A DNA stretch of 64,000 nucleotides from BA4 sp044376575. GTDB lineage: Bacteria; Bacteroidota; Bacteroidia; CAIKAF01. Below the pieces are notes generated by a model. It saw nothing but the letters and a program-made list of their open reading frames with translations. It made no database searches and was not told the origin of the DNA. This document shows positions 16,484-25,928 of this stretch, piece after piece. The stretch covers positions 124,001 through 188,000 of the forward strand of contig JBILKR010000002.1 of the NCBI GenBank assembly GCA_044376575.1. Direction: 5' to 3'. The position numbers and the translations under genes were made by a program. Within the stretch, counting starts at the first letter, position 1. Each line of letters starts with the position of its first letter.

Positions 16484-17059
16484 GTGAAAATCGGACTTTA
16501 TTTCGGGTCATTTAATCCTATTCATATCGGTCATTTGGTGATTGCTAATTATTTCGCCGAATTTACAGATTTGAATCAAATATGGTTTGTTGTTTCTCCA
16601 CACAATCCGTTAAAAAGTAAAAGTTCTCTACTGGACGACTATCATCGCCTGGAGCTCGTCAATCTTGCCATTGATGAATATTCAAAATTCAGGGTTTCAA
16701 ATATTGAATTCCATTTATCTCAACCGAATTATACGGTCAACACACTCGCTCACCTTCATGAAAAATATCCTGATTATGAATTTGTACTGATCATGGGTGC
16801 AGATAATTTAGAAAGTATTGAAAAGTGGAAAAACTTTGAATACTTGCTGAACAACTATCAGATCTATGTTTATCCCAGAACCGGAGCTGATGGCGGCCCT
16901 TTAAAAAACCACACATCTGTTCACTGGGTGAATGCTCCGATCATGGAAATTTCAGCAACGATGATCAGAAAATCTATTGCTGAAGGAAAAGATGTGCGCT
17001 ATTTTTTACCGGAAAAAAGTTATGATCTGATTCAAAAAATGAATTTTTACAAGCGCTAA
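16484..17059 (+). CDS. nadD: Nicotinate-nucleotide adenylyltransferase
   Basis: 191 residues, the standard length. It has the nucleotidyltransferase motif GLYFGSFNPIHIGHL at the N-terminus and the second signature ISATMIRKSI near the C-terminus, with the family motif VVSPHNPLK between them. It adenylates nicotinate mononucleotide to form deamido-NAD in NAD synthesis. The start is a GTG at 16484; the motif lies so close to it that no other start is possible. The gene is convergent with the histidine kinase gene, with a gap of 3 bases. Confidence 0.95.
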   Translation: MKIGLYFGSFNPIHIGHLVIANYFAEFTDLNQIWFVVSPHNPLKSKSSLLDDYHRLELVNLAIDEYSKFRVSNIEFHLSQPNYTVNTLAHLHEKYPDYEFVLIMGADNLESIEKWKNFEYLLNNYQIYVYPRTGADGGPLKNHTSVHWVNAPIMEISATMIRKSIAEGKDVRYFLPEKSYDLIQKMNFYKR

Positions 17060-17062
17060 TTT

Positions 17063-18127
17063 TTATGCTTTGAATTTTTTAAGTGTAAAAGAAAAAGTTG
17101 ATCCTTTATCTGTAGAACTTCTCACATTAATGGTTTGGTGATGTGCCTCAATAATATGCTTAACGATAGATAACCCTAATCCGGTGCCGCCCTGATGTCT
17201 GCTTCTGCTTTTATCAACCCTGTAAAATCTTTCAAACAATCGAGGGATGTGCTTTTCATCAATGCCCGGACCGTCATCAGAAACTTCACATAAAATGTAT
17301 TCATCCATGTCGTAAAATGAAATTTTGGTGTGTCCACCATCATTTCCATACACAATGGAATTAACGATTAAATTGGTAAAAACTTGACGAATGGTATTTT
17401 TATCTGCAAAGACCCAAATGGGTGTCCTGTAATCTTCTTTCAACTGTAGAGATACATTGCGTGCCTTTGCTTTCATTTCATTAAGGTCCATCACTTCTTT
17501 TGCCAAATGCACAACATCAAATTTCTCCATGTCTAACTGAACTTTTCCGGACTCAAGTTTGTAAATGGTATCCAGGTCTTCCACCAATGATATCATGCGC
17601 TCTACATTACGCTCTGCATTCTGTATATACTTTGTAGCAATCTCCTGATCTTCTATACCACCATCTATTAACGTTGACAAATAACCCTGAATATTAAAAA
17701 TAGGAGTTTTTAATTCATGCGAAAGGTTGCCAATAAATTCCTTTCTGTACTCTTCAAGTTGTTTTAGTTCTTCTATCTCCTCCTTTTTTCCCCTCGCCCA
17801 AATCAATACTTCATCATTTACTTCCGAAATCACATCTTTTGAACGGACTACTTTTTTCTTTAACTCTTCAGACTGACTTTTTAATTTAAACTGATGTATA
17901 CTTTTATAAATCAATTTAATTTTTCTGTAGATAAATTTTTCAATTGCATTTTTTATAATAAAGAACCCGCCTATTAAAAATCCTATTAAAGACAGTATAA
18001 TCAAGACAAAATAAAGTGATGTAGAAACAGAAAAATATGAAATTAAAAGCACAGGAATCAAAATGATGGTTAACATCAAAATGATATAAAAAGATAACTG
18101 TGTCGGGGAAATATTTCGCTGCCCCAT
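17063..18127 (-). CDS. Sensor histidine kinase, PhoR-like
   Basis: 354 residues. Two transmembrane segments lie at about residues 12-33 and 38-58, with almost no periplasmic loop between them, so the signal is probably sensed in the membrane or cytoplasm. A coiled linker leads to the HisKA domain (GNLSHELKTPIFNIQG, phospho-accepting His near 137) and a full HATPase domain with the N box (VFTNLIVNSIVYGND), G1 (DDGPGID) and G2 (GGTGLGLSIVKHI). The response regulator gene lies 13 bases upstream on the same strand. The signal is not readable from the sequence; a phosphate-type role is suggested only by family resemblance. Confidence 0.92.
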   Translation of the reverse strand: MGQRNISPTQLSFYIILMLTIILIPVLLISYFSVSTSLYFVLIILSLIGFLIGGFFIIKNAIEKFIYRKIKLIYKSIHQFKLKSQSEELKKKVVRSKDVISEVNDEVLIWARGKKEEIEELKQLEEYRKEFIGNLSHELKTPIFNIQGYLSTLIDGGIEDQEIATKYIQNAERNVERMISLVEDLDTIYKLESGKVQLDMEKFDVVHLAKEVMDLNEMKAKARNVSLQLKEDYRTPIWVFADKNTIRQVFTNLIVNSIVYGNDGGHTKISFYDMDEYILCEVSDDGPGIDEKHIPRLFERFYRVDKSRSRHQGGTGLGLSIVKHIIEAHHQTINVRSSTDKGSTFSFTLKKFKA

Positions 18128-18140
18128 GAATGTATGTTAT

Positions 18141-18833
18141 TTATAAATCAAACTTGTATCCTACTCCTTTTACGGTACGAATATAGTGATCTCCAAATTT
18201 TTCCCTAAGTTTTCGTATATGAACGTCTATGGTTCGATCGCCAACTACAACATCATCTCCCCAAACCTTGGCAAGAATTTTATCTCTTGAAAATACTTTT
18301 CCCGGTTTTGATGCAAGTAAGGCAAGCAATTCAAATTCTTTTTTAGGTAAATGATGTTCCTCTTGATGAATTGTAACTACATAAGATTCTAAATCAATAA
18401 TAAGGTCACCGATGGTAATTTTATTGGTATTAGAAATAGTAGTTTGTGCGACCTCAACTCTTCTTAAAAACGCCTGTATTCGACTAATCAACACTCTTGG
18501 TTTAATGGGTTTTGTGATATAGTCATCTGCACCTGCATCTAGCCCGGCAATTTGAGAATAATCTTCACCCCTTGCAGTTAAGAAACAAATAAATACATCT
18601 TTTAATGCAGGTATTTGTCGTAATTCCTTGCACGTTTCTATCCCATCAAGATCGGGCATCATCACATCTAAAATAATCAAATGAGGTTTTTCATCTTGTG
18701 CGATTTTTAAAGCCTGTTTTCCGTTCGTAGAAGTATATACAAGGTAACCCTCCTTTCTCAGGTTGAACCCAAGGAATTCAAGGATATCCGGTTCATCATC
18801 AACCAGTAATATTTTATATCGGTTATTTTCCAT
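18141..18833 (-). CDS. OmpR/PhoB-family response regulator
   Basis: 230 residues. The receiver domain has the acidic pair Asp12-Asp13 (LLVDDEPD), the phospho-accepting Asp56 (ILDVMMPDLDG), and the conserved Lys in DDYITKPIKP. The C-terminal winged-helix DNA-binding domain carries VWGDDVVVGDRTIDVHIRKL and ends RTVKGVGYKFDL, typical of the PhoB/OmpR class. It is the first gene of a two-gene operon with the histidine kinase and should be its phosphorylation partner. Confidence 0.95.
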   Translation of the reverse strand: MENNRYKILLVDDEPDILEFLGFNLRKEGYLVYTSTNGKQALKIAQDEKPHLIILDVMMPDLDGIETCKELRQIPALKDVFICFLTARGEDYSQIAGLDAGADDYITKPIKPRVLISRIQAFLRRVEVAQTTISNTNKITIGDLIIDLESYVVTIHQEEHHLPKKEFELLALLASKPGKVFSRDKILAKVWGDDVVVGDRTIDVHIRKLREKFGDHYIRTVKGVGYKFDL

Positions 18834-19075
18834 GAAAGGAAGTTTTAATCAAAGAAACAATCTTAATATTAACTGCAGGTTAAGATTTATTCTTTTATTA
18901 AATTTTTTCAATATACAAAAAGCTGTGGCTAGAATTATTCTAATTTTTGCAATAAATAGAATTTTTAGAAAAAATCTATCTGAATATTTTTATACACTTG
19001 TTTTTTTAAAAAAATAAGTTCTAAATTTGTATAAATGCTTTTAAAACCCTTACTAATAAGCTAATTTTAAAAACA

Positions 19076-19345
19076 ATGAAGGTGAAATATTCTACTATTG
19101 AAACAGAAAACAAAAACATCTTTTTTCTTGAAAATAATGGATGGAAAACATCTCCAAGAAAAAAACAGGAAGAAGAAGAGGAGGAGGAAGATGATGACTT
19201 TGAGGAAGAAGATGATTATTACAACGATGAAGACGACACAAAACCTGCAGGTGGCGACGACGATGATGATGATTTCTTTGATGATGCAGAGTTCGACAAC
19301 TTTGATGATTTCGAAGACGAAGATGATGATGAAGATTTCTATTAA
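19076..19345 (+). CDS. Very acidic small protein
   Basis: 89 residues. The first 30 (MKVKYSTIETENKNIFFLEN to TSPRKK) are mixed and slightly basic; the remaining 60 are almost only Asp, Glu, Phe and Tyr, and end DEDFY. There is no signal peptide or membrane segment. The acidic tail should be disordered and could mimic DNA or bind basic proteins or cations. The other long frame through this stretch is Lys/Met-rich and is a product of the GAN-rich codons. The gene stands alone before the LuxE-like gene (78-base gap). The ordinary codons of the N-terminus and the neat ATG favour a real gene. Confidence 0.6.
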   Translation: MKVKYSTIETENKNIFFLENNGWKTSPRKKQEEEEEEEDDDFEEEDDYYNDEDDTKPAGGDDDDDDFFDDAEFDNFDDFEDEDDDEDFY

Positions 19346-19423
19346 TCTTTTCTCATTAAATTAACTATTTTATAATATTGAATAAAGCAAGTAAGAATTC
19401 TTTCTTGCTTTATTTCTTTTTAC

Positions 19424-20410
19424 ATGAATCTGCATACTTACAAAGAAGCATTATTTACTCTCAACACTTCTCAGGATTTCGAGACACTTGCTCTTTGGGC
19501 TTTTTCATATCAATATAATTACAGTCCTGTATATAGAAAATTTGTGGATTTGACGGAAAGAAAAGATGTTAAAACGGTTGATGATATTCCTTTTCTTCCC
19601 ATTTCATTTTTTAAAACAAATGAAGTTATTTGCGATTACGTAACTGCTGAAATTATTTTTAAAAGTTCAGGAACTACAGGTCAGCGAACAAGCACTCATT
19701 TTATACAAGATGTTTTACTATATGAAAAATCATGTGATGCAGGATTTGAATTTTTCTTTGAAAAAAAACCATCTGAATTCAGTTTCCTCTGTCTTTTGCC
19801 TTCTTATCTGGAAAGAGGTAATTCTTCTTTGGTTTATATGGCTCAGCATTTTATTGAACAAAGTACTTTTTCAAACAGTGGCTTTTATTTAAAAGCAAAT
19901 GATTTACTCATTGAGCAGATTAGGGAAAATGAAAAAAATAAAATTCCCACTATTTTATTGGGAGTAACATATGCCCTCCTCGATTTAAGTGAAAAACTGA
20001 ACATTCAATTACAGTACACCCATGTTATGGAAACGGGTGGAATGAAAGGTCGAAGAAAAGAAATGATCAGAGAAGAGCTACATCAGTTATTAAAAAAATC
20101 ATTCGGAGTAGATCAGATTTATTCTGAATATGGCATGACTGAATTATTAAGTCAGGCATATTTACGAAAAGACGGATTATTTATGCCTCCACCCTGGATG
20201 AAAATTTTCATTCGAGATATACATGATCCATTCCAAAAAGCAGGACATAACAGAACCGGAGGAATCAATGTTATTGATCTTGCAAATATTCATTCCTGTT
20301 GCTTCATAGAAACACAAGATCTTGGCATGACATATCATGACAATACTTTTTCAGTATTAGGCAGGTTTGACCATTCAGATATGAGAGGTTGTAATTTAAT
20401 GATTGAATAA
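19424..20410 (+). CDS. LuxE-like acyl-protein synthetase / acyltransferase
   Basis: 328 residues with the adenylate-forming motif IIFKSSGTTGQRTSTH (about residues 82-97), the pattern of the LuxE acyl-protein synthetase family. Other matching stretches are YSEYGMTELLSQAY and the C-terminal LGRFDHSDMRGCN. LuxE activates a fatty acid as acyl-AMP and passes it to a Cys. No LuxC reductase or luciferase genes are nearby, so a light-producing role is not indicated. It more likely activates an acyl or aryl acid for surface lipid or polysaccharide synthesis. It lies after the acidic small protein gene and is followed by a bidirectional terminator. Confidence 0.85.
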   Translation: MNLHTYKEALFTLNTSQDFETLALWAFSYQYNYSPVYRKFVDLTERKDVKTVDDIPFLPISFFKTNEVICDYVTAEIIFKSSGTTGQRTSTHFIQDVLLYEKSCDAGFEFFFEKKPSEFSFLCLLPSYLERGNSSLVYMAQHFIEQSTFSNSGFYLKANDLLIEQIRENEKNKIPTILLGVTYALLDLSEKLNIQLQYTHVMETGGMKGRRKEMIREELHQLLKKSFGVDQIYSEYGMTELLSQAYLRKDGLFMPPPWMKIFIRDIHDPFQKAGHNRTGGINVIDLANIHSCCFIETQDLGMTYHDNTFSVLGRFDHSDMRGCNLMIE

Positions 20411-20412
20411 AA

Positions 20413-20439
20413 AAATGGGAATCATTTTGATTCCCATTT
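20413..20439. terminator. Bidirectional terminator between convergent genes
   Basis: An 11-bp stem (20413-20423 with 20429-20439, core TGGGAATC/GATTCCCA) with a 5-base loop and A and T runs on its two sides. It lies between the convergent LuxE-like gene and the lipoprotein gene and can serve both. Confidence 0.85.
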
Positions 20440-20464
20440 CTAAAGATTTAATCTCAACTATCTA

Positions 20465-21136
20465 TTAGTCAAAAACTGAATTACAATCAAAATCGTCCGC
20501 TTCAAGGGTCGCGTCATTAGAACCTATGACCTGAAATTTGGTAATTTTTAAACCGCTGATTCCAGTAACTATACTGTCATTAAATGATCCTATTCTGAAA
20601 CCAAAACGTGTTGGGGATACAGAATACACTTTTTGTACACGTGCTGTATCTGCTCCGGATACTACCATTGCAGTTAATGTTGTTCCCAGTCTTTTAATTA
20701 TAAATGAACCATTGGTTCCAAATGTTGGATCTGTATCAATCGTTGCAGGGCCAATTCCTGAATAAATATATCCTTTAGTAATACCTGCAACTATGGTTGT
20801 AGTATCTAAAATAGTATCAGGCACTGCACCATTATACATGATCATTTCAATAAACGGACGACCACCACCTGTTCCAGAAGTAAAATTTTTAAAATCGGCA
20901 ATAGCTTCAAAATCACCGGAAATATAGGATTGATAAATCTCTCCACCCCATCCGCCAAATTCATTGCCCTGCAATGAAAGTTCACCATTGCTTTCGTCAA
21001 TTTCAATAATCACCGAGCCACCTGAAGATTCTACACTCCAACGTTTTGTACATGGTTCTTCTTCAGGAGCACAGGAAACAAAAAATAAGATTCCTGAAAG
21101 AATGGTAAGCAGAAATATTACATTAAACTTTTTCAT
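20465..21136 (-). CDS. Hypothetical lipoprotein
   Basis: 223 residues with a lipoprotein signal (FLLTILSGILFFVSC, lipidated Cys near residue 22). The mature protein is beta-rich, with strands such as GSVIIEIDESNGELSL, DFEAIADFKNFT and FGFRIGSFNDS that recall a concanavalin-like jelly roll, and it ends DDFDCNSVFD. I do not recognise the family with certainty. It should sit in the outer membrane. It is between two terminators and so is transcribed alone. Confidence 0.7.
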   Translation of the reverse strand: MKKFNVIFLLTILSGILFFVSCAPEEEPCTKRWSVESSGGSVIIEIDESNGELSLQGNEFGGWGGEIYQSYISGDFEAIADFKNFTSGTGGGRPFIEMIMYNGAVPDTILDTTTIVAGITKGYIYSGIGPATIDTDPTFGTNGSFIIKRLGTTLTAMVVSGADTARVQKVYSVSPTRFGFRIGSFNDSIVTGISGLKITKFQVIGSNDATLEADDFDCNSVFD

Positions 21137-21190
21137 ACTCTTAATTTATATTCAAATATACTAATTTGATTTCTCAAATACATAAAAAAT

Positions 21191-21215
21191 AAAGCCCGGA
21201 AAATATCCGGGCTTT
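21191..21215 (-). terminator. Terminator of the nqr operon
   Basis: A strong 10-bp stem (21191-21200 with 21206-21215, core GCCCGG/CCGGGC) with loop AAATA, flanked by A on the left (T run on the minus strand) and by T on the right. It lies 9 bases after the nqrF stop codon. Confidence 0.9.
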
Positions 21216-21223
21216 TGTTTATT

Positions 21224-22537
21224 TTATCCACCAAAGTCGTCGAATGCAACGTGTTCTTTGGGTACTCCCCAATCATCACACATTTTTACCACGGCTTTAT
21301 TCATCATCGGAGGACCGCAGAAATAAAATTCTATTTCTTCCGGATCTGCATGTTTACTTAAATAGTGATCAATGAATGATTGATGCACAAAACCTACAAA
21401 TCCATCTCCGTTATCATCCAATGTCTGTTTAGCATTCCAGTTATCTTCTGGCAATGGCTCAGATAAGACTACATAAAATTTAAAGTTTGGAAATTCTCTT
21501 TCAATTTTTCTGAAATCTTCAATGTAAAACAACTCACGTTTAGAGCGTCCGCCGTACCAGAAAGAAACTTTTCTGTTGGTACGAAGCGTATGGAACAAAT
21601 GGAAAATATGTGATCGCAATGGAGCCATACCTGCTCCACCACCGATGTATATCATTTCTTTATCTGTGTTCTTGATAAAAAATTCACCATAAGGTCCGGA
21701 AATGGTTACTTTATCTCCGGGCTTGCATGAGAATACGAATGAAGAACAAATTCCGGGATTAACATTCATCCAGCGATTATTAGCCCTGTCCCAAGGTGGG
21801 GTTGCTATACGAATGTTCAACATGATAATATTTCCCTCTGCAGGGTGATTAGCCATAGAATAAGCACGGTAGATTGGTTCTTTACTAACCATCTTTAAAT
21901 CCCATAAATTAAACTTATCCCAGTCTTCCTTGAATTTATCTTTTCCTGCAGGATCTTCAGGAGATGGTGCAATATCCATTGTTTTAAAATCAACTTCCAA
22001 TGCAGGAACATCCACCTGAATGTATCCACCCGATTGAAAGTCCAATGTTTCACCGGCGGGTAATCTAACTACAAACTCTTTAATATAGGTTGCAACGTTA
22101 TAATTGGTAACAACTTCACATTCCCATTTTTTAATTCCAAAAATTTCATCCGGAATTTTAATGTTCATGTCGTTACGAACTTTTACCTGACAACCTAATC
22201 TCCATTTGTCTGAAATTTCTTTTCTGGTAAAATAGCCCACCTCTGTCTGAAGAATTTCTCCTCCGCCTTCCAACACCTGACAGCGACACATGGCACAGGT
22301 TCCTCCACCACCACAAGCTGATGGTAAAAATATTTTTTCATTACTTAAAGTAGATAGCAATGTACTTCCGGCGCTTACTTCAATTGTTTTTTCTCCATTG
22401 ATAGTAATTTTAACCGGTCCGGACTGTGTTAATTTTGCCTTTGCAAACAACAACACCGCAACCAACATTAGAATAACAAAAAGGAAAACGGCTACGGCAA
22501 CGCCGATTTGCATGGTACTGATTTCAAGCAACATCAT
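21224..22537 (-). CDS. nqrF: Na+-translocating NADH:quinone reductase subunit F
   Basis: 437 residues, slightly longer than the usual 410. One N-terminal membrane helix (about 10-31) is followed by a 2Fe-2S ferredoxin domain with the cluster cysteines in SACGGGGTCAMCRC and GCQVKV. A ferredoxin reductase-like module has the FAD motif RAYSMANHP and the NADH site MIYIGGGAGMAPLRSH, and ends with the aromatic AFDDFGG expected near the flavin. It is the NADH-oxidising entry point of the Na+ pump. The gene is the last of nqrABCDEF. Confidence 0.97.
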   Translation of the reverse strand: MMLLEISTMQIGVAVAVFLFVILMLVAVLLFAKAKLTQSGPVKITINGEKTIEVSAGSTLLSTLSNEKIFLPSACGGGGTCAMCRCQVLEGGGEILQTEVGYFTRKEISDKWRLGCQVKVRNDMNIKIPDEIFGIKKWECEVVTNYNVATYIKEFVVRLPAGETLDFQSGGYIQVDVPALEVDFKTMDIAPSPEDPAGKDKFKEDWDKFNLWDLKMVSKEPIYRAYSMANHPAEGNIIMLNIRIATPPWDRANNRWMNVNPGICSSFVFSCKPGDKVTISGPYGEFFIKNTDKEMIYIGGGAGMAPLRSHIFHLFHTLRTNRKVSFWYGGRSKRELFYIEDFRKIEREFPNFKFYVVLSEPLPEDNWNAKQTLDDNGDGFVGFVHQSFIDHYLSKHADPEEIEFYFCGPPMMNKAVVKMCDDWGVPKEHVAFDDFGG

Positions 22538-22548
22538 GTTCTAAATAA

Positions 22549-23163
22549 TTAAAGTTTAATACCCATAAAACTCATAAAGGCAATGCCCATCAATCCTGTT
22601 AAGATAAAGGCAATTCCCAAACCACGTAAAGGAGCAGGAATATTTGAATAACGGATTTTCTCACGAATAGCCGCAATAAATACAATGGCCATCATCCATC
22701 CAACTCCTGAACCTAAAGCAAATACACTGGCTTCTGCGAGTGTTGCATAATCACGTTGCTGCATAAATAATGCACCACCTAAAATTGAACAGTTTACCGC
22801 AATAAGTGGAAGGAAGATTCCCAAAGAAGCGTATAATGCAGGAGAAAATTTTTCTACTGCCATTTCAACCAATTGAGTAAATGCTGCAACCACTGCGATA
22901 AACATTAAGAAACTAAGAAAACTTAAATCAATATCTTTAAAATCTTCTCCTAACCATGCTAAAGCACCTGGTTTCATGAGATAATTTTCAAGTATATAGT
23001 TGATTGGTACTGTAGCTCCCAAAACGAATACTACGGCAAAACCCAGCCCAATAGCTGTTTTCACTTTTTTAGAAACTGCCAGATAAGAGCACATTCCCAA
23101 AAAGTATGCGAATATCATGTTATCAATGAAAATCGACTTTACAAATATGTTTACTAATTCCAT
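22549..23163 (-). CDS. nqrE: Na+-translocating NADH:quinone reductase subunit E
   Basis: 204 residues, with six hydrophobic helices filling most of the length and the family N-terminus MELVNIFVKSIFIDNMIFAY. NqrE and NqrD are homologous inverted membrane subunits that share an Fe site in the pump. The Cys in LGMCSYLAV and NCSILGGALFM are in the expected places. It sits 11 bases before nqrF and 12 bases after nqrD in the canonical order. Confidence 0.97.
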   Translation of the reverse strand: MELVNIFVKSIFIDNMIFAYFLGMCSYLAVSKKVKTAIGLGFAVVFVLGATVPINYILENYLMKPGALAWLGEDFKDIDLSFLSFLMFIAVVAAFTQLVEMAVEKFSPALYASLGIFLPLIAVNCSILGGALFMQQRDYATLAEASVFALGSGVGWMMAIVFIAAIREKIRYSNIPAPLRGLGIAFILTGLMGIAFMSFMGIKL

Positions 23164-23175
23164 AATTCGTTTTTT

Positions 23176-23880
23176 TTAGTTTGCTTCCTGTAATGAAGTT
23201 GTTTTACTACGCTGAACCCAAATAATTAATCCAACTACAATCAATGCCATAGGAGGAAGTATCATCAATCCGTTATTTACATAACCTAAATCATAAAGGG
23301 CTTGCGGAATTACATTCAATTCATATACATCATTCAATCCGATAGGAATGGTGATTTTACCCGCTCCAAAAACTTCACGGATTAATGATACAATCATCAG
23401 TATCAAACCGTATCCAAAGGAATTTCCCAAACCATCAAGGAAAGAAGGCCAGGGTTTATTTCCCATTGCATAGGCCTCAAGGCGTCCCATTACAATACAA
23501 TTGGTAATAATCAATCCTACAAATACTGAAAGTTGCTTACTTACATCATAAACATAGGCTTTCAGTGATAAATCTACAATAATTACCAACCCGGCTACAA
23601 TCACCAATTGAGCAATGATACGTACACGGGATGGAATTAAATTTCTGATCATCGAAATAATAACATTCCCCAACGCAACTACGAACAACACCCCTAAAAA
23701 CATAAAAAATGCAGGTTTAAGTTGCACCGTAATTGCCAATGCTGAACATATTCCAAGTACCTGAACGGTAACCGGGTTATTGTCATTTAATGGATCTGTA
23801 ATTAATTTTCTTCTTTTTGCAGAAAAAAGAGATTCTGTTTCTTTTTTCGCAACTGGTGCTGATGCTGTTTCAGTACTCAT
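23176..23880 (-). CDS. nqrD: Na+-translocating NADH:quinone reductase subunit D
   Basis: 234 residues. A soluble N-terminal stretch of about 25 residues (SAPVAKKETESLFSAKRRK) precedes KLITDPLNDNNPVTVQVLGI, where other NqrD proteins normally begin, so the extension is a local feature. Six membrane helices follow, with Cys in LGICSALAIT and TNCIVMGRLEAYA at the conserved sites. It is a membrane subunit of the Na+ pump, 14 bases after nqrC. Confidence 0.96.
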   Translation of the reverse strand: MSTETASAPVAKKETESLFSAKRRKLITDPLNDNNPVTVQVLGICSALAITVQLKPAFFMFLGVLFVVALGNVIISMIRNLIPSRVRIIAQLVIVAGLVIIVDLSLKAYVYDVSKQLSVFVGLIITNCIVMGRLEAYAMGNKPWPSFLDGLGNSFGYGLILMIVSLIREVFGAGKITIPIGLNDVYELNVIPQALYDLGYVNNGLMILPPMALIVVGLIIWVQRSKTTSLQEAN

Positions 23881-23894
23881 AACTATCGAATTAA

Positions 23895-24716
23895 TTATTT
23901 GATATTTGTAACTAACGTTAAAGAATCAACTGCTGCTAAAGAATCAACTGCTATGCTATCCATAGGCAGAACATCTTCAACAACCGGATTAAGTAAATTA
24001 TTTTTTTCTACATAATTTTTATATGCCTGCAGGTATTTTTTCACCATATCGTTTACACCGTTACTGGTAATGGTGCCTCCCGATATACCATCAACGGCGT
24101 GAGGATAATCTGTAGCATATTTACCTTTTTTTGCAACTTCAACGGATATAAATGTTCCGGCATCATCATTCATTTTCTTACCCAAAAACTGTTGCTGAAA
24201 TACAGCCGTGGAAATCTCAGCACCTAACCCGGGCGTTTCTCCTGCATGAGCAAAAGATGCTCCGGTTAACGTATTCATGTCCTGACCAATAGAAATGTAT
24301 CCCCAAACCGGCCCCCATAATCCTTTTCCCCTCATTGGAATGATGAATAATGTTTTACCATCCTTTTTAAAAGTAAATAAAGGAAATAACTGATCTTCTT
24401 CCGGTTTCTTTAATTCAGCGGCAAGATCAGTACTGAATGCCATTGACTCATCAATTTTTGAACTGGCATTGTCCAGGATTGTTCCGTCTGCTTTATATAC
24501 AGCAGAACTTACAATATACTTTTCAAAAAGTTGAGGAGCAGAATCTCTATCCACTGTAATATTTACAGAGGTTAAGATGTTCTGCATTTTTTCTTTTTTT
24601 ACATTGGCCTCGTATGGTTCTTTTGTTAACTGAGCCACAATAGCCAGACTCACACCCATTACCACAACCATGATAACGGAAAAAAGAATTATATATGCAT
24701 TACTTTCCTTGTTCAT
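23895..24716 (-). CDS. nqrC: Na+-translocating NADH:quinone reductase subunit C
   Basis: 273 residues. One N-terminal helix (about 8-28) precedes a periplasmic domain containing the FMN attachment motif SGGTITS near residue 217, in which the Thr carries covalently bound FMN. The C-terminal 30 residues (VVEDVLPMDSIAVDSLAAVD onward) are an acidic extension beyond the usual family end. Its start overlaps nothing; nqrB ends one base away, so translation is tightly coupled. Confidence 0.97.
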   Translation of the reverse strand: MNKESNAYIILFSVIMVVVMGVSLAIVAQLTKEPYEANVKKEKMQNILTSVNITVDRDSAPQLFEKYIVSSAVYKADGTILDNASSKIDESMAFSTDLAAELKKPEEDQLFPLFTFKKDGKTLFIIPMRGKGLWGPVWGYISIGQDMNTLTGASFAHAGETPGLGAEISTAVFQQQFLGKKMNDDAGTFISVEVAKKGKYATDYPHAVDGISGGTITSNGVNDMVKKYLQAYKNYVEKNNLLNPVVEDVLPMDSIAVDSLAAVDSLTLVTNIK

Positions 24717-24717
24717 T

Positions 24718-25911
24718 TTAAGCAGCTTTTACAGTTATACGTTTTAATCGTCGGTTAATATTTCCTTGCACTACATAATAATCAATTAATGGTGCAACTA
24801 CATTCATAAATAATATGGCGAGCATCATACCTTCCGGATATGCCGGATTTAATACTCGAATAATCACACAAAACGCTCCGATTAAAAATCCGTAGATAAG
24901 TTTACCCAATGCTGTTTGAGCTGCTGTTACAGGATCAGTAGCCATAAATACAGCGCCAAATGCAAAACCACCATATACTAAATGCATGTGTGCAGGCACA
25001 GTTAAATATGGATTATCAGGAAATGCTCCTGACATTAAATTCAGTAATGTTGCCATCGCATATCCTCCGATAAAAACAGAAGCAATAATTCTGAAACTTC
25101 CGATACCGGTTAAAATCAATATTGCGGCACCAATTAAAATGGCAAGTGTAGATGTTTCACCTATTGATCCTGGAATCAATCCAATAAATCCTTCCATGAA
25201 TCCCATTGGCTGTCCCACGGGATTAGTAATGTTTGGTCCCTGAGTAATGAATTGAGACAATGCAGTTGCTCCGCTATATCCATCAACAGGTGTTTTATCT
25301 CCCAGGCTGATCCATACTTTATCCCCTGAAATATATGCAGGGTAAGCAAAGAACAAGAAAGCACGAGCCGTTAATGCAACATTCAATACATTCATTCCGG
25401 TTCCACCGAATACTTCTTTACCAATTACCACTGCAAAAACTGTTGCAATCGCAACCATCCATAATGGCATATCAGGAGGACAAGTTAACGGAATCAACAT
25501 CCCGCTCACCAAGAAACCTTCGTTAATCTGGTGCTTTTTAATTACACAAAATGCGAACTCAACACCCAATCCAACAGCATATGATACAACCACCAGTGGT
25601 AATACTTTCAACATTCCATACCCGATAATCTCTCCGGTTGAAACGCTGGCTAACTGTCCGATAGCTTGAAAATGCTGGTATCCTACGTTGTATATTCCAA
25701 ACAACAAGGCAGGAATCATTGCCAGTACAACCATAATCATGGTTCGCTTCAAATCTATTCCGTCCCTGATATGAACACCTTTATGAGTGGTGTGACCAGG
25801 AACAAATAAGAAAGTTGCAAAACCATCATATACAGGCCATAATTTATGAAGCTTTCCGCCTTCACGGAAGTTGGGCTCCACTTTTTCCAATAAATTTCTC
25901 AATGGCTTCAT
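24718..25911 (-). CDS. nqrB: Na+-translocating NADH:quinone reductase subunit B
   Basis: 397 residues. The N-terminal segment (MKPLRNLLEKVEPNFREGGK) and ten or so membrane helices match the family. The covalent FMN motif SGATALS is present (GYSGATALSQF, about residue 214). The IGKEVFGGTGMNVLNVALTA and MATDPVTAAQT loops, which bind quinone or riboflavin in known structures, are intact. It is the main Na+-conducting subunit. Confidence 0.97.
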   Translation of the reverse strand: MKPLRNLLEKVEPNFREGGKLHKLWPVYDGFATFLFVPGHTTHKGVHIRDGIDLKRTMIMVVLAMIPALLFGIYNVGYQHFQAIGQLASVSTGEIIGYGMLKVLPLVVVSYAVGLGVEFAFCVIKKHQINEGFLVSGMLIPLTCPPDMPLWMVAIATVFAVVIGKEVFGGTGMNVLNVALTARAFLFFAYPAYISGDKVWISLGDKTPVDGYSGATALSQFITQGPNITNPVGQPMGFMEGFIGLIPGSIGETSTLAILIGAAILILTGIGSFRIIASVFIGGYAMATLLNLMSGAFPDNPYLTVPAHMHLVYGGFAFGAVFMATDPVTAAQTALGKLIYGFLIGAFCVIIRVLNPAYPEGMMLAILFMNVVAPLIDYYVVQGNINRRLKRITVKAA

Positions 25912-25928
25912 AAGTGAATATTCAATTT

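Noticed and set aside
19098..19364. Alternative Lys/Met-rich frame in the acidic gene
   Set aside because: It is the shifted reading of GAN-rich codons and lacks a plausible protein composition.
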